Shown here: positions 18,837-27,884 of the stretch, in pieces
How the letters are laid out: each line of letters starts with the position of its first letter
Numbering within the stretch: position 1 is the first letter of the stretch
Assembly: GCF_006476605.1 (NCBI RefSeq)
Contig: NZ_ML636813.1
Coordinates: 17,794 to 81,793, forward strand
DNA from: Brucella gallinifaecis
GTDB lineage: Bacteria; Pseudomonadota; Alphaproteobacteria; Rhizobiales; Rhizobiaceae
Direction: 5' to 3'
Length of the DNA stretch: 64,000 nucleotides
Position numbers and translations under genes: made by a program
Notes under the pieces: generated by a model
Told to the model about the DNA's origin: nothing
Database searches by the model: none
The model's input: only the letters and a program-made list of their open reading frames with translations

Positions 18837-18912
18837 CTAGTGGTTTTTGGATTCCAACATTTGCCCTCATGGGTGGAGTAACGGGATGCAAATGTTGGAA
18901 TCAAACCACTAG
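18837..18912. repeat. palindromic element B (inverted orientation)
   Basis: Outer arms CTAGTGGTTT and AAACCACTAG, inner arms of 15 bp (GATTCCAACATTTGC and its complement), a 3-nt bulge on the left arm and a 23-nt loop. Its reverse-complemented loop (ATCCCGTTAC) resembles the loop of element A (ATCCCGGTTAC), so B is A-like in reverse orientation. Confidence 0.85.
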
Positions 18913-18987
18913 TGTGGTGGATTTGAGGTTCCTATCATTTGTCTTGCATTCCCGTTTAGGAACTTCAAGTCCGTAAACCACACTCGA
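18909..18987. repeat. palindromic element C
   Basis: Outer arms CTAGTGTGGT and ACCACACTCG (one mismatch), inner 16-bp arms GGATTTGAGGTTCCTA and TAGGAACTTCAAGTCC paired with two G-T wobbles, a GTAA bulge on the right as in A, and a 22-nt loop containing GCATTCCCGTT. It shares its first CTAG with the end of element B. Confidence 0.8.
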
Positions 18988-18999
18988 TTCAATAGTTTA

Positions 19000-19075
19000 C
19001 TAGTATGGCTTTAGACCCGAAATTCGCTCAGTTAATTGCAATACAGTGATACGAATTTCGGGTCTGCCATACTAG
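19000..19075. repeat. palindromic element D (inverted orientation)
   Basis: Outer arms CTAGTATGGC and GCCATACTAG, inner 13-bp arms GACCCGAAATTCG and CGAATTTCGGGTC, a TTTA bulge on the left opposite a single T, and a 25-nt loop. The architecture matches B but the stem sequence is different. Confidence 0.8.
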
Positions 19076-19100
19076 AATAGTGGCGCATGTGCTAAAAGCA

Positions 19101-19129
19101 TTGGCAAAAGCGGCCAGCTGTTCTAGAAG
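19101..19129 (+). promoter_or_regulatory. possible hisB promoter
   Basis: TTGGCA and TAGAAG separated by 17 nt, about 30 nt upstream of hisB and just downstream of palindrome D. The -10 element is weak. Confidence 0.3.
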
Positions 19130-19157
19130 GCGAAAAGATTTTAAGTGAGGAAATGCA

Positions 19158-19766
19158 ATGACGGCTGAAAGCGCCCGCAAAGCAAGTGTCGAACGTTCGA
19201 CCAAGGAAACGAGCATTGCCGTTTCTGTCGATCTGGACGGCAACGGCAAGTTTGACATTACCACAGGTGTCGGCTTCTTCGATCATATGCTTGAGCAACT
19301 TTCCCGCCATTCGCTCATCGATATGCGCGTGATGGCCAAGGGCGATCTGCATATTGATGATCATCACACGGTGGAAGATACCGGTATTGCGCTTGGTCAG
19401 GCTGTTGCGAAAGCACTTGGTGAACGTCGCGGCATTGTGCGTTATGCCTCGATGGATCTGGCTATGGACGACACATTGACAGGTGCCGCAGTTGATGTAT
19501 CGGGCCGGGCATTTCTGGTCTGGAATGTAAATTTCACGACTGCCAAGATTGGCACATTTGATACCGAACTGGTGCGCGAATTTTTTCAGGCTTTTGCGAT
19601 CAATGCTGGTATTACGCTGCATATCAACAATCATTATGGTGCCAATAATCACCATATTGCCGAGTCGATCTTCAAGGCTGTGGCCCGGGTTCTGCGTGTG
19701 GCGCTTGAAACCGATCCGCGCCAGAAGGATGCAATTCCATCGACCAAGGGGTCACTGAAGGGATAA
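19158..19766 (+). CDS. hisB: imidazoleglycerol-phosphate dehydratase
   Basis: HisB, 202 aa, monofunctional type (no phosphatase domain). It dehydrates imidazole glycerol phosphate to imidazole acetol phosphate in histidine synthesis. Metal-binding histidine clusters are [13 protein letters not shown] near 39-51, DDHHTVED near 67-74 and ANNHHIAES near 166-174. The RBS AAGTGAGG precedes ATG 19158. It heads hisB-DUF2628-hisH-hisA-hisF-hisE. Confidence 0.96.
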   Translation: MTAESARKASVERSTKETSIAVSVDLDGNGKFDITTGVGFFDHMLEQLSRHSLIDMRVMAKGDLHIDDHHTVEDTGIALGQAVAKALGERRGIVRYASMDLAMDDTLTGAAVDVSGRAFLVWNVNFTTAKIGTFDTELVREFFQAFAINAGITLHINNHYGANNHHIAESIFKAVARVLRVALETDPRQKDAIPSTKGSLKG

Positions 19767-19803
19767 TCCTTTCCGAAAGGAAATATCTCCGAAAGGAAAC
19801 ATC

Positions 19804-20280
19804 ATGGCGCAATTCGTCGTTCTGCAGAAAGAAGGCACGAACAGTGCTGAAGACTCTGTCTTCGTGCGCGACGGATTTTATACATTGGCGCTGATCCTGC
19901 CCGTCGTCTGGTTGTTTTCGCAACGGCTGTGGTTTGAGGCTTTTGCTGTTTTGGGCATCACGATCCTGCTTGGATTTGCTGGCTCCATGCTGGACATATG
20001 TGATGCTGTGCCGCTGATCACGCTGCTGTTTTCACTGTTTGTGGCGCTGGAAGGCGCCAACTGGAAGATCGCAAGGCTGAAGCGTCAGGGCTATGTCGAA
20101 AAGGCCGCTATTGATGCATCTGACCTTGAAGAAGCCGAAATTCGTTATTTCTGCGCTCTTGAAGATGCAGCCTCTCCTGTTCATGCGCCAGCGCCGGAAT
20201 GGGCGCATGAGACCCCTCGTCCCACATATTCCTCATTTGGCTCGACGATTGGATTTGTCGGTCATCGCGGAGAAAACTGA
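19804..20280 (+). CDS. DUF2628 membrane protein
   Basis: A 158-aa protein of the DUF2628 family, function unknown. Hydrophobic segments lie about residues 26-42, 45-62 and 66-80; a cytoplasmic, acidic C-terminal half follows. It sits inside the histidine operon between hisB and hisH with a 2-nt gap to hisH, an arrangement I recall from Brucella. The short direct repeat TCCGAAAGGAAA occurs twice just before its start and provides the AGGA ribosome site. Confidence 0.82.
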   Translation: MAQFVVLQKEGTNSAEDSVFVRDGFYTLALILPVVWLFSQRLWFEAFAVLGITILLGFAGSMLDICDAVPLITLLFSLFVALEGANWKIARLKRQGYVEKAAIDASDLEEAEIRYFCALEDAASPVHAPAPEWAHETPRPTYSSFGSTIGFVGHRGEN

Positions 20281-20282
20281 AA

Positions 20283-20942
20283 ATGCGTGTTGCAATTATC
20301 GACTATGGTTCCGGCAATCTTCGCTCGGCCACCAAGGCCTTTGAGCGTGCCGTACTGACAAGCGGTGTGAAAGCTGAAATCGAACTGACAGCGGATGCGG
20401 ATCGTGTGGCGAGCGCTGATCGTATCGTGCTGCCGGGTGTTGGTGCTTATGCCGATTGTCGCCGTGGCCTTCATGCTGTGCCGGGTATGGTCGAGGCGCT
20501 CAATGATGTGGTGCTCAAAAAGGCGCATCCGTTTCTTGGCATCTGTGTGGGTATGCAGTTGATGTCAGAACGCGGTCTTGAAAAACAAGTGAGCGAAGGG
20601 CTTGGCTGGATCGCGGGTGATGTGCGTGAAATGACACCATCAGACCCAACGCTTAAAATTCCGCAGATCGGCTGGAACAGGATTCACGTGAAACAATCCC
20701 ATTTGGCGCATCCGGTGTTCGACGGTATCGAGACCGGCGAGAATGGCTTGCATGCCTATTTCGTGCATTCCTATATGTTTGACGCGAAGAACGAAGCAGA
20801 TGTGCTGGCTGTCACTGATTATGGTGGCGATGTGACCGCAATGGTCGGTCGCGACAATATGATTGGCACGCAGTTCCATCCCGAAAAGAGCCAGTTGCTT
20901 GGCCTTTCGCTTATTGCCAATTTCCTGAAATGGAAGCCTTGA
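20283..20942 (+). CDS. hisH: imidazole glycerol phosphate synthase glutaminase subunit HisH
   Basis: HisH, 219 aa, the class I glutamine amidotransferase that supplies ammonia to HisF. Signature elements are [16 protein letters not shown] at 6-21, the nucleophile elbow [14 protein letters not shown] (catalytic Cys near 86) and the His-Glu pair in [10 protein letters not shown] near 199-208. The coding sequence contains a parS-like palindrome at 20680-20695. Confidence 0.96.
   Translation: MRVAIIDYGSGNLRSATKAFERAVLTSGVKAEIELTADADRVASADRIVLPGVGAYADCRRGLHAVPGMVEALNDVVLKKAHPFLGICVGMQLMSERGLEKQVSEGLGWIAGDVREMTPSDPTLKIPQIGWNRIHVKQSHLAHPVFDGIETGENGLHAYFVHSYMFDAKNEADVLAVTDYGGDVTAMVGRDNMIGTQFHPEKSQLLGLSLIANFLKWKP
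20680..20695. other. parS-like palindrome inside hisH
   Basis: GGATTCACGTGAAACA, the same 16-mer as in hemJ (identity extends to 21 bp, GGATTCACGTGAAACAATCCC). It matches the parS consensus at 14 of 16 positions. Confidence 0.5.
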
Positions 20943-20946
20943 AGAT

Positions 20947-21678
20947 ATGATTCTCTTCCCCGCTATCGATTTGAAAGACGGTCAATGCGTGCGCCTCAAG
21001 CTTGGCGACATGGATCAGGCGACCGTTTACAATGAAGACCCCGCATCTCAGGCCAAAGCTTTTGAGGATCAGGGCTTTGAATGGCTGCATGTGGTCGATC
21101 TCAACGGTGCCTTTGCCGGCGAAAGCGTCAATGGCAAGGCTGTTGAAGCGATTTTGAAAGCGACCAGAAATCCGGTGCAGCTTGGCGGCGGTATCCGTAC
21201 ACTCAAGCATATCGAAAGCTGGCTTTCCAAAGGCCTGAAACGCGTTATTCTCGGCACCATTGCCGTGCGTGATCCGGCGCTGGTGATCGAAGCCTGTAAG
21301 GAATTTCCGGGACAGGTTGCAGTTGGCATTGATGCCAGGGGCGGCTATGTCGCGGTTGAAGGCTGGGCTGAAGCTTCCGAGCTTGGCGTGGTGGAACTTG
21401 CGAAAAAGTTTGAAGGTGCAGGCGTCGCAGCCATCATCTATACCGACATCGATCGTGATGGTGTGCTGGCTGGCATCAACTGGGATTCCACACTTGCTCT
21501 CGCAAATAGCGTTTCCATTCCGGTGATTGCATCGGGTGGCCTCGCTTCGATGGATGACATCAAGCGCCTCGCCGCACCCGATGCAGCCAAGCTTGAAGGC
21601 GCAATTTCTGGTCGTGCGCTTTATGATGGACGTATCGATCCGGCGGAAGCATTATCCCTTTTGAGGGCCGCATCATGA
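20947..21678 (+). CDS. hisA: ProFAR isomerase HisA
   Basis: HisA, 243 aa, a (beta/alpha)8 barrel that isomerises the ProFAR aminoaldose to the PRFAR ketose in histidine synthesis. The phosphate-binding loops and catalytic aspartates are seen in [14 protein letters not shown] (Asp 8), QLGGGIRTL and [12 protein letters not shown] (Asp near 130). It lies 4 nt after hisH and overlaps hisF by 4 nt. Confidence 0.96.
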   Translation: MILFPAIDLKDGQCVRLKLGDMDQATVYNEDPASQAKAFEDQGFEWLHVVDLNGAFAGESVNGKAVEAILKATRNPVQLGGGIRTLKHIESWLSKGLKRVILGTIAVRDPALVIEACKEFPGQVAVGIDARGGYVAVEGWAEASELGVVELAKKFEGAGVAAIIYTDIDRDGVLAGINWDSTLALANSVSIPVIASGGLASMDDIKRLAAPDAAKLEGAISGRALYDGRIDPAEALSLLRAAS

Positions 21679-22460
21679 CACTCAAAGCACGTGTAATTCC
21701 CTGCCTTGACGTTAAGGATGGCCGCGTCGTCAAGGGTGTGAATTTTGTCGATCTGATTGATGCCGGTGATCCGGTTGAAGCCGCGCGTGCCTATGATGCG
21801 GCGGGTGCGGACGAATTGTGTTTCCTCGATATTACGGCGTCTTCTGACAATCGCGAGACAATTTTCGATGTTATTGCGCGGACAGCAGAACAATGTTTCA
21901 TGCCGCTGACTGTCGGTGGCGGCGTGCGTCAGGTGGCCGATATTCGCAAGCTGCTCCTGGCTGGAGCCGACAAGGTTTCAATCAATACGGCTGCGGTGAA
22001 GAACCCGGAATTTGTTGCGGAAGCGGCCGATAAATTTGGTGATCAGTGCATCGTCGTGGCCATTGACGCTAAAAAGGTGTCGGGCACGGGTGAGAGTGAT
22101 CGCTGGGAAATCTTTACCCATGGCGGCCGCCAGACGACCGGCATTGATGCGGTGGAATTTGCGCAGAAGGTGGTAAGCCTTGGCGCGGGTGAGTTACTTC
22201 TGACCTCAATGGATCGTGATGGGACCAAAGCAGGCTATGATATTGCATTGACGCGCACTATTGCCGATAGCGTGCGGGTTCCTGTCATTGCTTCTGGGGG
22301 TGTCGGCAATCTCGACCATCTGGTCGAAGGGATTCGCGACGGTCATGCGACGGCAGTTCTTGCAGCATCGATCTTCCACTTTGGCACTTATACCATTGGC
22401 GAAGCCAAGCGCTATATGGCCGAGGCTGGTATCCCGATGCGCCTTGATCCAGTCCGGTAA
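21675..22460 (+). CDS. hisF: imidazole glycerol phosphate synthase cyclase subunit HisF
   Basis: HisF, 261 aa, the barrel subunit that with HisH turns PRFAR into imidazole glycerol phosphate and AICAR. Catalytic aspartates lie in [14 protein letters not shown] (Asp 11) and [13 protein letters not shown] (Asp near 136). The phosphate loops VGGGVRQV and ASGGVGN are present. It overlaps the hisA stop by 4 nt. Confidence 0.97.
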   Translation: MTLKARVIPCLDVKDGRVVKGVNFVDLIDAGDPVEAARAYDAAGADELCFLDITASSDNRETIFDVIARTAEQCFMPLTVGGGVRQVADIRKLLLAGADKVSINTAAVKNPEFVAEAADKFGDQCIVVAIDAKKVSGTGESDRWEIFTHGGRQTTGIDAVEFAQKVVSLGAGELLLTSMDRDGTKAGYDIALTRTIADSVRVPVIASGGVGNLDHLVEGIRDGHATAVLAASIFHFGTYTIGEAKRYMAEAGIPMRLDPVR

Positions 22461-22482
22461 AAACAAGATTTAAGGAAATCCG

Positions 22483-22806
22483 ATGGCAAAGTTCACACTT
22501 TCCGATCTTGAACGCATCGTTGCGGAACGCGCATCCTCATTGGATGGAACGTCTTATACGGCAAGCCTTTTTACAAAAGGTCAGACGCGCGCCGCAAAAA
22601 AGCTTGGTGAAGAAGCCGTGGAAACCGTGATCGCGGCAATTGAAGGTAACCGTGCCGAAGTGGTCACGGAAAGCGCTGATCTGCTGTATCATCTGCTGGT
22701 TGTTCTCAAGATTGCTGATGTGCCGCTTGATGAAGTTCTTGCAGAGTTGCAACGCCGCACGGCGCAGACCGGCCTTGAGGAAAAAGCCGGTCGACCGAAA
22801 GCCTGA
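22483..22806 (+). CDS. hisE: phosphoribosyl-ATP pyrophosphatase
   Basis: HisE, 107 aa, stand-alone pyrophosphohydrolase converting phosphoribosyl-ATP to phosphoribosyl-AMP. The metal-binding MazG-like motif is [14 protein letters not shown] near residues 38-51 followed by [13 protein letters not shown]. The preceding AAGGAAAT provides a ribosome site. It is the last his gene; coaA follows after 54 nt and is probably on the same transcript. Confidence 0.95.
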   Translation: MAKFTLSDLERIVAERASSLDGTSYTASLFTKGQTRAAKKLGEEAVETVIAAIEGNRAEVVTESADLLYHLLVVLKIADVPLDEVLAELQRRTAQTGLEEKAGRPKA

Positions 22807-22860
22807 ATGCGAGCGGAACGTTATATAAGTGAATTGGCGTTGAGGGAGAGCAGCGACAAT

Positions 22861-23829
22861 ATGTGGGAAAAAGTGGATCAGCTAACGCCGTCGCGTTACT
22901 CACCTTACCGCTTCTTTTCGGCGCAGGAATGGGCTGGCTTTCGTGCCGATACCCCCCTCACCCTGACTTACGAAGAAGTTAAACGGCTGCGCTCGCTGGG
23001 CGATCCGATTGATCTGGATGAAGTGCGGCGCATTTATCTGTCGCTCTCTCGCTTGCTCTATGCGCATGTGGAAGCAAGTCAACTTCTTTTCCGGCAGCGC
23101 CAGCAGTTTCTCAATATGGAAGAACGTTTCAAGACGCCTTTCATCATTGGTATTGCAGGCTCGGTTGCGGTCGGAAAATCCACAACTGCGCGTATTCTGA
23201 AAGAATTGCTTGCCCGCTGGCCTTCAAGCCCCAAGGTCGATCTGGTGACAACGGACGGCTTTCTCTATCCCAATGCGGTTCTGCGTGATCAGAACCTGAT
23301 GGAGCGCAAGGGCTTTCCTGAAAGCTATGATGTTGGCGCGGTATTGCGTTTTCTATCGGCAATCAAAGCGGGTATGAGCCATGTGCGTGCGCCGCTTTAT
23401 TCGCATTTGAGCTATGACGTGCTGCCCGGCGAATATCAGATTGTCGACAAGCCTGATATTCTGATTTTTGAAGGCATCAATGTGTTGCAGGTGCGCGATC
23501 TGCCGGAAGACGGCAAGATGGTGCCCTTTGTATCCGACTTCTTCGACTTCTCGATCTATATCGATGCGGAACCGGAGCTGATCCACAAATGGTATATTGA
23601 TCGCTTCATGCGGTTGCGTGAGACAGCTTTTGTCAATCCGCAATCCTTCTTCCATCGCTATTCGCAGCTTTCCGAAGAAGCGGCCTATTCTATCGGCGAA
23701 GGCCTATGGAACAATATTAACATGAAGAACCTGCGTGAGAATATTCTTCCCACCCGCCCCCGCGCAGATATTATTTTGCGCAAAGGCAGCGATCATCTGA
23801 TCGAAGAAGTTGCCCTTAGAAAAATCTGA
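22861..23829 (+). CDS. coaA: type I pantothenate kinase
   Basis: CoaA, 322 aa, ATP-dependent phosphorylation of pantothenate, the first step of CoA synthesis and usually feedback-inhibited by CoA. The P-loop [12 protein letters not shown] lies at about 97-108 and the conserved TTDGFLYPN and [12 protein letters not shown] segments are present. The start ATG 22861 ([10 protein letters not shown]) matches the family and follows GGGAGAG at a good distance. An earlier ATG at 22807 adds 18 non-conserved residues. Ends at a hairpin and a dispersed repeat. Confidence 0.93.
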   Translation: MWEKVDQLTPSRYSPYRFFSAQEWAGFRADTPLTLTYEEVKRLRSLGDPIDLDEVRRIYLSLSRLLYAHVEASQLLFRQRQQFLNMEERFKTPFIIGIAGSVAVGKSTTARILKELLARWPSSPKVDLVTTDGFLYPNAVLRDQNLMERKGFPESYDVGAVLRFLSAIKAGMSHVRAPLYSHLSYDVLPGEYQIVDKPDILIFEGINVLQVRDLPEDGKMVPFVSDFFDFSIYIDAEPELIHKWYIDRFMRLRETAFVNPQSFFHRYSQLSEEAAYSIGEGLWNNINMKNLRENILPTRPRADIILRKGSDHLIEEVALRKI

Positions 23830-23836
23830 AATGAAA

Positions 23837-23857
23837 AAGACCGGTTTAACCGGCCTT
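23837..23857 (+). terminator. coaA terminator
   Basis: Imperfect stem CCGGTT / AACCGG with an A-rich 5' side and CTTTCCTT after it, 7 nt downstream of coaA. Confidence 0.6.
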
Positions 23858-23860
23858 TCC

Positions 23861-23923
23861 TTAGAGCGCGTTCCGAAAAGTGTGAAACGGTTTTCGGTCA
23901 AAGATGCGCGTTAAAACAACTAT
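23861..23923. repeat. dispersed intergenic repeat (copy 2)
   Basis: TTAGAGCGCGTTCCGAAAAG, then GTGAAACGG, then TTTTCGG and AAGATGCGCGTTAAAACAA: an inverted-repeat element whose CCGAAAA and TTTTCGG arms can pair. It aligns with the copy at 2009-2080. From memory very similar sequences are frequent in Brucellaceae and other Rhizobiales intergenic DNA. Confidence 0.7.
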
Positions 23924-23962
23924 TTAGAGCGCCGATCTGATTCAATCAGATCGGCGCTCTAA
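23924..23962. terminator. long perfect hairpin between coaA and the kbp-like gene
   Basis: TTAGAGCGCCGATCTGATT pairs perfectly with its complement to give an almost loop-less 19-bp palindrome. It lies 5 nt after the stop of the leftward kbp-like gene and directly follows the dispersed repeat, with which it shares TTAGAGCGC. Confidence 0.7.
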
Positions 23963-23967
23963 TGGTT

Positions 23968-24423
23968 TTAGCTTTCGAGCGGCGGAATACGCAGCACCTG
24001 GCCCGGATAGATTTTGTCCGGATGCGTCAGCATTGGCTTGTTGGCTTCAAAGATAATGTCATTCTTTGCGCCCTTGCCCTTGCCATATTGTGCTTCGGCG
24101 ATTTTCCAAAGATTGTCGCCCTTCTTTACCGTATAGAATACGGGCTCGGCACCGGTTGTCCCGGAGCTATCGACTTTGAGTTCCGAAGCTTCCACTTTGG
24201 AAACGCCAAGCGAGTTGCCGACTGCGATAACTGCTTTTTCAAAGGCTGACTGATCTTTAACATTGCCAGTCAGGACAGCTTTGTCGCCCTGCACGCTTAC
24301 CTGCACGCCATCGGTGCCAAGATTATGCGAATCGAGTTCCTTTTTGAGGTCATCGGCTTTGGGTTCATCTTCGCCGAAACCAAGTTTGGTTCCGACTGAT
24401 TTCACGAAATCGAAAATTCCCAT
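23968..24423 (-). CDS. BON-LysM protein (Kbp/YgaU family)
   Basis: A 151-aa protein with an N-terminal BON domain (about 20-85; VQVSVQGDKAVLTGNV) and a C-terminal LysM domain (about 96-148; YTVKKGDNLWKIAEAQYG ... IYPGQVLRIP). The architecture and length match E. coli Kbp (YgaU), a cytoplasmic potassium-binding protein. There is no signal peptide, in line with Kbp. The potassium role is inferred from the family. Confidence 0.88.
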   Translation of the reverse strand: MGIFDFVKSVGTKLGFGEDEPKADDLKKELDSHNLGTDGVQVSVQGDKAVLTGNVKDQSAFEKAVIAVGNSLGVSKVEASELKVDSSGTTGAEPVFYTVKKGDNLWKIAEAQYGKGKGAKNDIIFEANKPMLTHPDKIYPGQVLRIPPLES

Positions 24424-24592
24424 AGGGCAACTCTCCTTGTTGTTGCTACTTTATCGTTGCATCATATTCACTATCGAGGCCAGTGAAGTTTCCGGTCAGT
24501 CAATAGTCAGTAAACTACAGCGTCAGTCAAATTGGTCAAGCCCATGTTAAATCTGAATTGTCTAATAAGTTCGGATACTTAGAGTTAGGAGC

Positions 24593-25030
24593 TTAATCAT
24601 AAGAAACCTTGCCGCGACCTTTCTTGATATCTGAGCGGCCGGATTTGGCCTTGAGGCGACGTTCAATCGAGCCTTTGGTCGGTTTCGTTTTTCTGCGTGG
24701 CGGTGGCGGTGGTTCCGCTGCCTGTGTGATAAGAGCAATTATCCTTGTGCGTGCATCTTCCCGGTTTCGCTCCTGGGTGCGAAAGCGATTGGCTTCAATC
24801 AGGACATCACCATCTTTGGTGCCTTTCTGACCGGCCAGTTTGAAAAGACGGATGAGAACATCTTCCGGTAGATTGGAGCGTGCTGCATGAAAGCGCAATT
24901 GCACAGCGGTTGAAACCTTGTTGACGTTCTGGCCACCGGGACCGGATGAACGAATAAAACTTTCCTCCAGATCATCCTCAAGGATCGTCAGGCGGTTTGT
25001 TATGCGAATGATTTTGCGGCTCTCTTCCAT
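24593..25030 (-). CDS. arfB: peptidyl-tRNA hydrolase ArfB (ribosome rescue)
   Basis: A 145-aa class I release-factor-like protein without codon-recognition domains, matching ArfB (YaeJ). It hydrolyses peptidyl-tRNA on stalled ribosomes. The catalytic GGQ motif is in SSGPGGQNVNKVSTAVQLRF near residues 29-48, and the C-terminal tail is rich in Lys/Arg, as needed to sit in the empty mRNA channel. ATG 25030 is preferred because the upstream alternative at 25066 abuts the pckA terminator. Confidence 0.92.
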   Translation of the reverse strand: MEESRKIIRITNRLTILEDDLEESFIRSSGPGGQNVNKVSTAVQLRFHAARSNLPEDVLIRLFKLAGQKGTKDGDVLIEANRFRTQERNREDARTRIIALITQAAEPPPPPRRKTKPTKGSIERRLKAKSGRSDIKKGRGKVSYD

Positions 25031-25065
25031 AAGGGCAAGTGATACACCGCTTTTTATCCATTGCA

Positions 25066-25092
25066 AAAAGAAAACCCGGCCTTTCAGCCGGG
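25066..25092 (-). terminator. pckA terminator
   Basis: CCCGGC and GCCGGG stem with a short loop; on the minus strand it is followed by TTTTCTTTTT. It separates pckA from arfB. Confidence 0.88.
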
Positions 25093-25122
25093 CTTCCGCT
25101 CCTCCTCAGGATATTCCTTTGT

Positions 25123-26733
25123 TTATTCAGCCGCGACCTGGATCATTGGTGCTGCATTTTTTACGTCATGATCGACATGGCTTTCGAATTTCTCGAAATT
25201 GCTTACGAACATATCGACCAGTTTTTTGGCCTGTGCGTCATAAGCTGCCTTGTCGGCCCATGTTGAACGTGGATCGAGAATGGATGTATCCACGCCCGGC
25301 ACTTCAACCGGAACGGCAAAGCCGAAATTCGGGTCAATGCGGAATTGTGCATTGTTGAGCGAACCATCGAGTGCAGCTGCGAGAAGTGCGCGGGTCGCCT
25401 TGATCGGCATACGTTTTCCAACGCCGTAAGCACCGCCCGTCCAGCCGGTATTGACCAACCAGCAATTAACCTTGTGCTCTGCAATCAGCTTGCGCAGCAG
25501 ATTACCATATTCCGACGGATGGCGTGGCATGAATGGAGCGCCAAAGCAGGTCGAGAATGTTGCTTCCGGTTCTGTTACGCCCTTTTCCGTGCCTGCAACC
25601 TTGGCCGTATAGCCGGACAGGAAGTGATACATGGCCTGTGCAGGGGTTAGTCTGGCAATCGGAGGCATGACACCGAAAGCATCAGCGGTAAGCATGATGA
25701 TATTCTTTGGCTGATTGCCGGTGCCGGTTTTGGAGGCATTGGGAATATAATCAAGCGGATAGGCGCAACGGGTATTTTCTGTGAGCGAACCATCATCAAA
25801 ATCCGGCTCACGGTTTTCATCAAGCACTACATTTTCCAGAACCGTACCGAAACGCTGCGTGGTCGCATAGATTTCCGGTTCGGCTTCAGCTGAGAGACGG
25901 ATAGTCTTGGCATAGCAGCCGCCTTCAAAATTGAAGACGCCATTTTCACCCCAGCCATGTTCGTCGTCACCGATAAGCGTGCGGCTCGGGTCAGCTGAAA
26001 GGGTGGTCTTGCCTGTACCCGAAAGACCAAAGAAGACCGCCGTGTCGCCATTGGGACCCTCATTGGCCGAGCAATGCATCGGCATCACGCCTTTGGCGGG
26101 CAGAATGTAATTCAAGGCTGTGAAGACAGATTTCTTGATTTCGCCAGCATAGGATGTTCCGCCAATCAGAACAATCTTGCGGGTCAGGTCGACTGCGATC
26201 ACCGTTTCGCTGCGCACGCCATGGCGCTGCGGGTCTGCCTTGAAGGATGGCAGATCAATGATTGTCATTTCAGCGACAAAAGAGGCAAGTTCCGAGTGTT
26301 CTGGCCGGATCAGCAGATTGCGGATGAACAGTGAATGCCATGCATATTCGGTAATCGTGCGCACATTGAGCTTGTTGCCTTTGTCAGCGCCGCCGACAAG
26401 ATCCTGGACGAAAAGCTCCTTGCCTTTTGCATGCTCAATGAAATCGGCATGAAGCAGATCAAAAGCTTCTGCTGTCATGGGTTTATTATTGTCCCACCAG
26501 ACATGATCTTCGGTGTTTGCATCGCGAACGACGAACTTGTCTTTTGGCGAACGACCCGTGTGCTGGCCGGTGCGTGCAACAAGTGCACCCTGTGCTGAAA
26601 GCTCTGCTTCGCCGCGACGGATCGTCTCTTCATAGAGCCGCGCCGGCCCAAAATTATAAAAGACTGCGGACAGTTCCTTCAATCCTGAAGTGGAAATGGA
26701 AGCGGCAATATTATGGGTGCCGATCTCTTTCAT
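25123..26733 (-). CDS. pckA: phosphoenolpyruvate carboxykinase (ATP)
   Basis: PckA, 536 aa, converts oxaloacetate and ATP to phosphoenolpyruvate at the start of gluconeogenesis. The kinase-1a P-loop [14 protein letters not shown] lies near 235-248. [22 protein letters not shown] carries metal ligands, and [16 protein letters not shown] near 54-69 binds substrate. The protein is full length and ATP-dependent in type. It is divergent from the BvrR-type regulator across a 363-bp AT-rich region, which suggests shared control. Confidence 0.97.
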   Translation of the reverse strand: MKEIGTHNIAASISTSGLKELSAVFYNFGPARLYEETIRRGEAELSAQGALVARTGQHTGRSPKDKFVVRDANTEDHVWWDNNKPMTAEAFDLLHADFIEHAKGKELFVQDLVGGADKGNKLNVRTITEYAWHSLFIRNLLIRPEHSELASFVAEMTIIDLPSFKADPQRHGVRSETVIAVDLTRKIVLIGGTSYAGEIKKSVFTALNYILPAKGVMPMHCSANEGPNGDTAVFFGLSGTGKTTLSADPSRTLIGDDEHGWGENGVFNFEGGCYAKTIRLSAEAEPEIYATTQRFGTVLENVVLDENREPDFDDGSLTENTRCAYPLDYIPNASKTGTGNQPKNIIMLTADAFGVMPPIARLTPAQAMYHFLSGYTAKVAGTEKGVTEPEATFSTCFGAPFMPRHPSEYGNLLRKLIAEHKVNCWLVNTGWTGGAYGVGKRMPIKATRALLAAALDGSLNNAQFRIDPNFGFAVPVEVPGVDTSILDPRSTWADKAAYDAQAKKLVDMFVSNFEKFESHVDHDVKNAAPMIQVAAE

Positions 26734-26833
26734 GGTCTCTCCGCCATCTGGTTCAAAATTTCGTTGGTCCCGGTCAGTTTTAAACGGGATGGCTGTCAGA
26801 AACAGATTTATTAAATTAAATCAAATATTTAAT

Positions 26834-26865
26834 CGATTTAAAAAATTGAAAATTTTTTTAAATCG
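26834..26865. promoter_or_regulatory. AT-rich palindrome upstream of pckA
   Basis: CGATTTAAAAAATT and AATTTTTTTAAATCG are inverted with a 3-nt centre, inside a run of A/T about 100 bp upstream of pckA. It could be an operator, an upstream promoter element or a cruciform-prone site; nothing here identifies a binding protein. The rest of the 26734-27096 interval shows no coding potential. Confidence 0.5.
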
Positions 26866-26990
26866 TTTCGTTTTGATATTGGAGTCATGATTCACAGTCT
26901 GGAATTGTTCTCATTTGCATTAACCACCGGAAAAGATTCTTCCGAAGGACTTGCCTGTAAGTTAAGCCGTTGCCACATTTTGTACCTAAT

Positions 26991-27019
26991 TTGTACTGCA
27001 CAAGCGGGGCGACTATTAT
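26991..27019 (+). promoter_or_regulatory. possible promoter of the BvrR-type operon
   Basis: TTGTAC and TATTAT separated by 17 nt, about 78 nt upstream of the regulator start. A second TTGTAC lies 11 bp upstream of the first, one helical turn away, as in a direct-repeat binding site. Confidence 0.4.
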
Positions 27020-27096
27020 ATGATCAATACGCTTAGGCGCGTTTGGTGATTTGCACCGCTGCTTTTACGGGGCGGTTAACAAAGGAGAAGGTCCGC

Positions 27097-27816
27097 ATGA
27101 AGGAAGCTTCGGCAACGCAGACGATTGCGCTGGTCGACGATGACCGCAACATTCTGACCTCCGTTTCCATTGCTCTGGAGTCGGAAGGTTATCGCGTCGA
27201 GACCTATACGGATGGGGCTTCCGCTCTGGATGGCCTTTCGGCACGGCCACCGAATCTGGCGATTTTCGATATCAAGATGCCGCGTATGGATGGCATGGAA
27301 TTGCTGCGCCGGCTGCGTCAGAAATCCGACTTGCCTGTTATCTTTCTGACCTCGAAAGATGACGAGATTGATGAATTGTTCGGTCTGAAGATGGGCGCGG
27401 ATGATTTTATTACCAAGCCATTCTCGCAGCGTCTTCTGGTCGAGCGTGTAAAGGCGGTTCTGCGCCGCGTTGCTGCGCGTGACGGGACTGCAAAGCCTTC
27501 CGGCCAGCAGGCCAAGTCGCTTGAGCGCGGCCAGCTTGTCATGGATCAGGAGCGTCATACCTGCACCTGGAAGGGCGAACCTGTCACGCTTACTGTGACC
27601 GAATTCCTCATCCTTCATTCGCTTGCACAGCGCCCCGGTGTTGTGAAAAGCCGTGACGCGCTGATGGATGCAGCTTATGATGAGCAGGTCTATGTGGATG
27701 ATCGTACCATCGACAGCCACATCAAGCGTCTTCGCAAGAAGTTCAAGTCGGTTGATGACGACTTCGAGATGATCGAAACGCTTTATGGCGTTGGTTATCG
27801 CTTCCGTGAAGCGTGA
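27097..27816 (+). CDS. chvI: BvrR/ChvI-type response regulator
   Basis: A 239-aa OmpR-family regulator: receiver domain (about 8-122; acidic pocket VDDD at 13-16, phospho-acceptor Asp 58 in [10 protein letters not shown], Lys in FITKPF) and winged-helix DNA-binding domain (about 140-236; [16 protein letters not shown]). It matches ChvI/BvrR of Rhizobiales, which controls envelope and host-interaction genes. The ATG at 27097 follows AAAGGAGAAGG; the frame upstream to 27043 is not conserved. The cognate kinase follows. Confidence 0.94.
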   Translation: MKEASATQTIALVDDDRNILTSVSIALESEGYRVETYTDGASALDGLSARPPNLAIFDIKMPRMDGMELLRRLRQKSDLPVIFLTSKDDEIDELFGLKMGADDFITKPFSQRLLVERVKAVLRRVAARDGTAKPSGQQAKSLERGQLVMDQERHTCTWKGEPVTLTVTEFLILHSLAQRPGVVKSRDALMDAAYDEQVYVDDRTIDSHIKRLRKKFKSVDDDFEMIETLYGVGYRFREA

Positions 27817-27830
27817 TATAGCGATTATAT

Positions 27831-27855
27831 TCGCCAGACATTTTTAGTCTGGCGA
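27831..27855 (+). terminator. intercistronic hairpin between chvI and chvG
   Basis: TCGCCAGAC and GTCTGGCGA form a 9-bp stem with a U-rich 7-nt loop. There is no long U tail, so it may set the regulator:kinase ratio by partial termination or RNA stability rather than stop transcription. Confidence 0.6.
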
Positions 27856-27884
27856 TTTGTTGAAGAAGGCAAGATTGCAGCGAC

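Noticed and set aside
18745..19075. Terminators of hslV or hisB
   Set aside because: The palindromes are upstream of both divergent genes, lack U-runs and are far longer than terminator stems.
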